A stretch of 23,261 nucleotides of DNA, from contig JBDTLT010000072.1 of NCBI GenBank assembly GCA_039934635.1, positions 1 through 23,261 on the forward strand. Reading direction: 5' to 3'. Source of the stretch: DATLFA01 sp039934635 (GTDB lineage Bacteria > Actinomycetota > Acidimicrobiia > Acidimicrobiales > WLNW01). The first letter of the stretch is position 1. Each line of letters starts with the position of its first letter. Under the pieces are notes generated by a model. It did no database searches. It had not been told where the DNA came from and worked only from the letters and a program-made list of their open reading frames with translations. Positions 21,379 to 23,261 of this stretch are shown in pieces. The translations under genes were made by a program, and so were the position numbers.

Positions 21379-22170
21379 TCACGTGGTGCGGTAGACGGGT
21401 GGGCGTCCTTCGGCACGGGCCTTCTTGAACTCGGCGAAGTCGTCGGATTTGTAGATCAGCATCTGGGCGGACAGCTCGTCGTGGAGTGATTTGCTCACGA
21501 GCGGCATCGACATGTCGAGCAGGTTCTGCCGCCACGCCCGTACTGCCAGCGGCGGTGCGGCGGCAATGGCCGTGGCGATCTCCCTCGCTTCGTCGTCGAG
21601 CCGGTCGCGCTCTACCAGTCGCGAGACGATGCCATGCCGCAACGCCTCGTCGGCGTCGAGGGTGCGTCCGGTGAAGACGAGGTCGCTCACGAGACCGTGA
21701 CCGCACATCTGGAACAAGCGAGCGGTGCCACCGGAATCGGGCACCAGGCCATGTGCGAGTTCGGGCAGGCGGAACTTCGCGTCGGTCGATGCGATGCGCA
21801 GATCACAGAGCAGCGTGCGTTCGAAGACACCGCCGATGCACCACCCCTGGATCGCGCACACCACCGGCACCTTGGGCGGGACGAGCAGACGATGCGTCGC
21901 CGCGTGCCCGCGCTGGATGTAGTGATAGTCGCTCTGACCCGGTGCGCGGTTGCCAAGGTCTTTCAGGTCGCGGCCAGATGAGAACGCGCGCCCTTCGGCC
22001 CGCCACAGGACGCACCGCACGTCTTCGTTCGCATCTATCTCGGCGAGCGCAGCGAAGAACTTGTCTTCCATAGCGTCGCTCATCGCGTTGAGCCGATCGG
22101 GACGATCGACGGTCAGGACCGCAATGTGCCCTTCGTGGTCGACGCGGACCGATCCCTCCGTGGTCGTCAT
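21379..22170 (-). CDS. Enoyl-CoA hydratase/isomerase (crotonase) family
   Basis: The 263-aa protein has the crotonase oxyanion-hole segment RAFSSGRDLKDLG (61-73), the second oxyanion segment GWCIGGVFERTLLCDLRIAS (109-128) with E117, and the catalytic region FRLPELAHGLVPDSGG (133-148) with E137. Both glutamates that activate water in true hydratases are present, so hydration of an enoyl-CoA is likely. ATG at 22170 is preferred over longer forms because AAGG precedes it and MTTTEGSVRVDHEGHIAVLTVDRPDRLNAM fits the family. In this cluster it could supply the beta-hydroxyacyl-CoA for the aldolase-like pair. Confidence 0.92.
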   Translation of the reverse strand: MTTTEGSVRVDHEGHIAVLTVDRPDRLNAMSDAMEDKFFAALAEIDANEDVRCVLWRAEGRAFSSGRDLKDLGNRAPGQSDYHYIQRGHAATHRLLVPPKVPVVCAIQGWCIGGVFERTLLCDLRIASTDAKFRLPELAHGLVPDSGGTARLFQMCGHGLVSDLVFTGRTLDADEALRHGIVSRLVERDRLDDEAREIATAIAAAPPLAVRAWRQNLLDMSMPLVSKSLHDELSAQMLIYKSDDFAEFKKARAEGRPPVYRTT

Positions 22171-22195
22171 GCCACCTTGCTTTCTGTAGTCGGGT

Positions 22196-23261
22196 TCAAA
22201 CCGGCGCCGGCACGCCGGCCCCGAAGCGCAACAATTGTCCGGACGGGGCACCCGTCTCGGTGTCGTTCTCGATCGTCACGACTCCGTTGACGAGGACGTA
22301 GCGGTAGCCCTGCGCCCGCTGCACGCGGCGCCAGTCACCGCCCGGTAGGTCGTGCACGACCTCGGTCTCGGTGATCGTGAGGTTGTCGTAGTCGTACACG
22401 ATGATGTCGGCCGGCGCGCCGAGCACGAGCGTGCCGCGATCGCGAAAGCCCGCGCACATTGCGGGCAACGTGGACAGCCGCCAATGCGCTTCTTCGAGCT
22501 CGCACAGACCATTGTCGCGGACGAGGCGGGTGATGAATTCCGTTGGATAACGACCCGAGGTCGCGAACTTCGTGTGCGCTCCGCCATCGGACACGCCCGG
22601 TATCGCCCACTGATAGCCGATGATGTCGCGGAGTGGTTCGATCTGGTGCGACATCGTGTCGACGTAGAACGTGGTCTTGAGCTGGTCGCCCGCGGCGATG
22701 TCGAGGAACGCGTCGATGTAGTGCTTGCCGAGGATGCGCCCGATGTCGGCGACGGTGTGGTTCTCGAAGCGCTTTGCCTCGGGGGCGTGCGCGCGGATGA
22801 CGACGATGCTGTCGAGTGCCGCCGTGCCGGCGTAGGGCAGTCGGTTCTTGAGCGCCTCGCGGCGAGACTGGTCGCTGACCTTCGCCAATCGTTCTTCGAC
22901 ACTGCCGACAAGCATCTCGCGCCAAGGGTCTGCGTCGTCGAAGAGGTTGAAGTCTTCGAGGGTGAAGGTGAATCCGAAGTCGGAGGTCGTTGCCTGACCG
23001 TAGACCCGCAGTCCCTTCAATCGGCACCGTTCGAGCCATGCGATCGTGTCGAGGTGCGAATCCGGCGCGCGATCGACCGCGCCCAACACGTTGAAGATCA
23101 CGGGGCGTCCGCTGATCGCAGCCATCTCTTCGAAACGGAGCCGATCGGCGTCGCGGTCCCCCGACGAGATCGTCATCTGGATGAAGCCCTCGCCCCGACG
23201 GGCGAGCACCCGCGCCAGCACGCGACAGGTCTCGTCGTGCATGACGTCGGTCGGCATGGGA
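22196..23261 (-). CDS. D-aminoacylase-like amidohydrolase, N-terminus outside the window
   Basis: Over 350 residues of the C-terminal part are visible; the ATG near 23257 is internal to an open frame that runs off the edge. The family (N-acyl-D-amino-acid deacylase and relatives, usually above 500 aa) would have its HxH metal motif in the missing part. Visible features are the barrel strand GVSDGGAHTKFATSGRYPTEF with D and H ligands, and the closing GAPADIIVYDYDNL and GYRYVLVNGVVT of the beta-sandwich domain. It likely hydrolyses an amide bond, releasing an acid for the operon enzymes. The gap to the crotonase gene is 25 bp, so it is the most upstream visible operon member. Confidence 0.88.
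   Translation of the reverse strand, partial: PMPTDVMHDETCRVLARVLARRGEGFIQMTISSGDRDADRLRFEEMAAISGRPVIFNVLGAVDRAPDSHLDTIAWLERCRLKGLRVYGQATTSDFGFTFTLEDFNLFDDADPWREMLVGSVEERLAKVSDQSRREALKNRLPYAGTAALDSIVVIRAHAPEAKRFENHTVADIGRILGKHYIDAFLDIAAGDQLKTTFYVDTMSHQIEPLRDIIGYQWAIPGVSDGGAHTKFATSGRYPTEFITRLVRDNGLCELEEAHWRLSTLPAMCAGFRDRGTLVLGAPADIIVYDYDNLTITETEVVHDLPGGDWRRVQRAQGYRYVLVNGVVTIENDTETGAPSGQLLRFGAGVPAPV

Noticed and set aside
1..23261. CRISPR arrays, rRNA, insertion sequences
   Set aside because: No regularly spaced repeat-spacer pattern, no rRNA-like stretch and no transposase frame was found. The only repeats are the short ones listed.

Overview
The window looks like chromosomal DNA of a high-GC actinomycete. 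Supporting signs are strongly GC-biased third positions, frequent GTG starts, several apparently leaderless promoters, and families such as DUF35/thiolase pairs, HyuA/HyuB and a PaaK-like ligase. The gene mix recalls Acidimicrobiia or mycobacterial relatives, but the lineage is a guess.

Region 1 (1 to about 6,370) is the right-hand part of an integrated phage-like element or phage satellite. It holds a terminase small subunit cut by the window edge, a 336-bp non-coding block full of palindromes, and a leftward replication/regulation module. That module is an excisionase-like HTH protein, a 64-aa protein, an ATPase, a SWIM-like zinc-finger protein, an acidic protein and a helical protein. Most of its genes are linked by 4-bp ATGA overlaps. 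A rightward pair follows: an HTH protein and a tyrosine integrase. The integrase ends 16 bp from the 3' end of a P450 gene, which probably marks the element boundary. The other end lies outside the window. No portal, capsid or large terminase is seen here.

Region 2 (6,385 to 11,681) is chromosomal: a cytochrome P450, a divergent APH-type phosphotransferase, an amidohydrolase_2-family protein, two overlapping four-helix membrane proteins that look like tandem paralogues, and a ribbon-helix-helix/MazF toxin-antitoxin pair with an inverted repeat over its start.

Region 3 (11,706 to 23,261) is entirely leftward and looks like one or two catabolic operons. In transcription order it has a D-aminoacylase-like amidohydrolase (cut by the edge), a crotonase, a small NifU-like CX4C protein, a two-domain CGSC protein related to the UGSC selenoprotein family, a PaaK-like CoA ligase, HyuA, HyuB, a cysteine-less thiolase-like protein and its DUF35 partner. 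It ends with an ArsR-SRPBCC fusion regulator behind its own promoter and a clear operator. The thiolase-like/DUF35 pair lacks the thiolase nucleophile but keeps two tyrosines seen in Ltp2-type aldolases. With the P450, ligase and crotonase this suggests breakdown of a branched side chain through CoA esters, ending in retro-aldol cleavage. The HyuAB enzyme and the CGSC/NifU-like pair have no obvious place in a known pathway, so this part is the best candidate for something undescribed.
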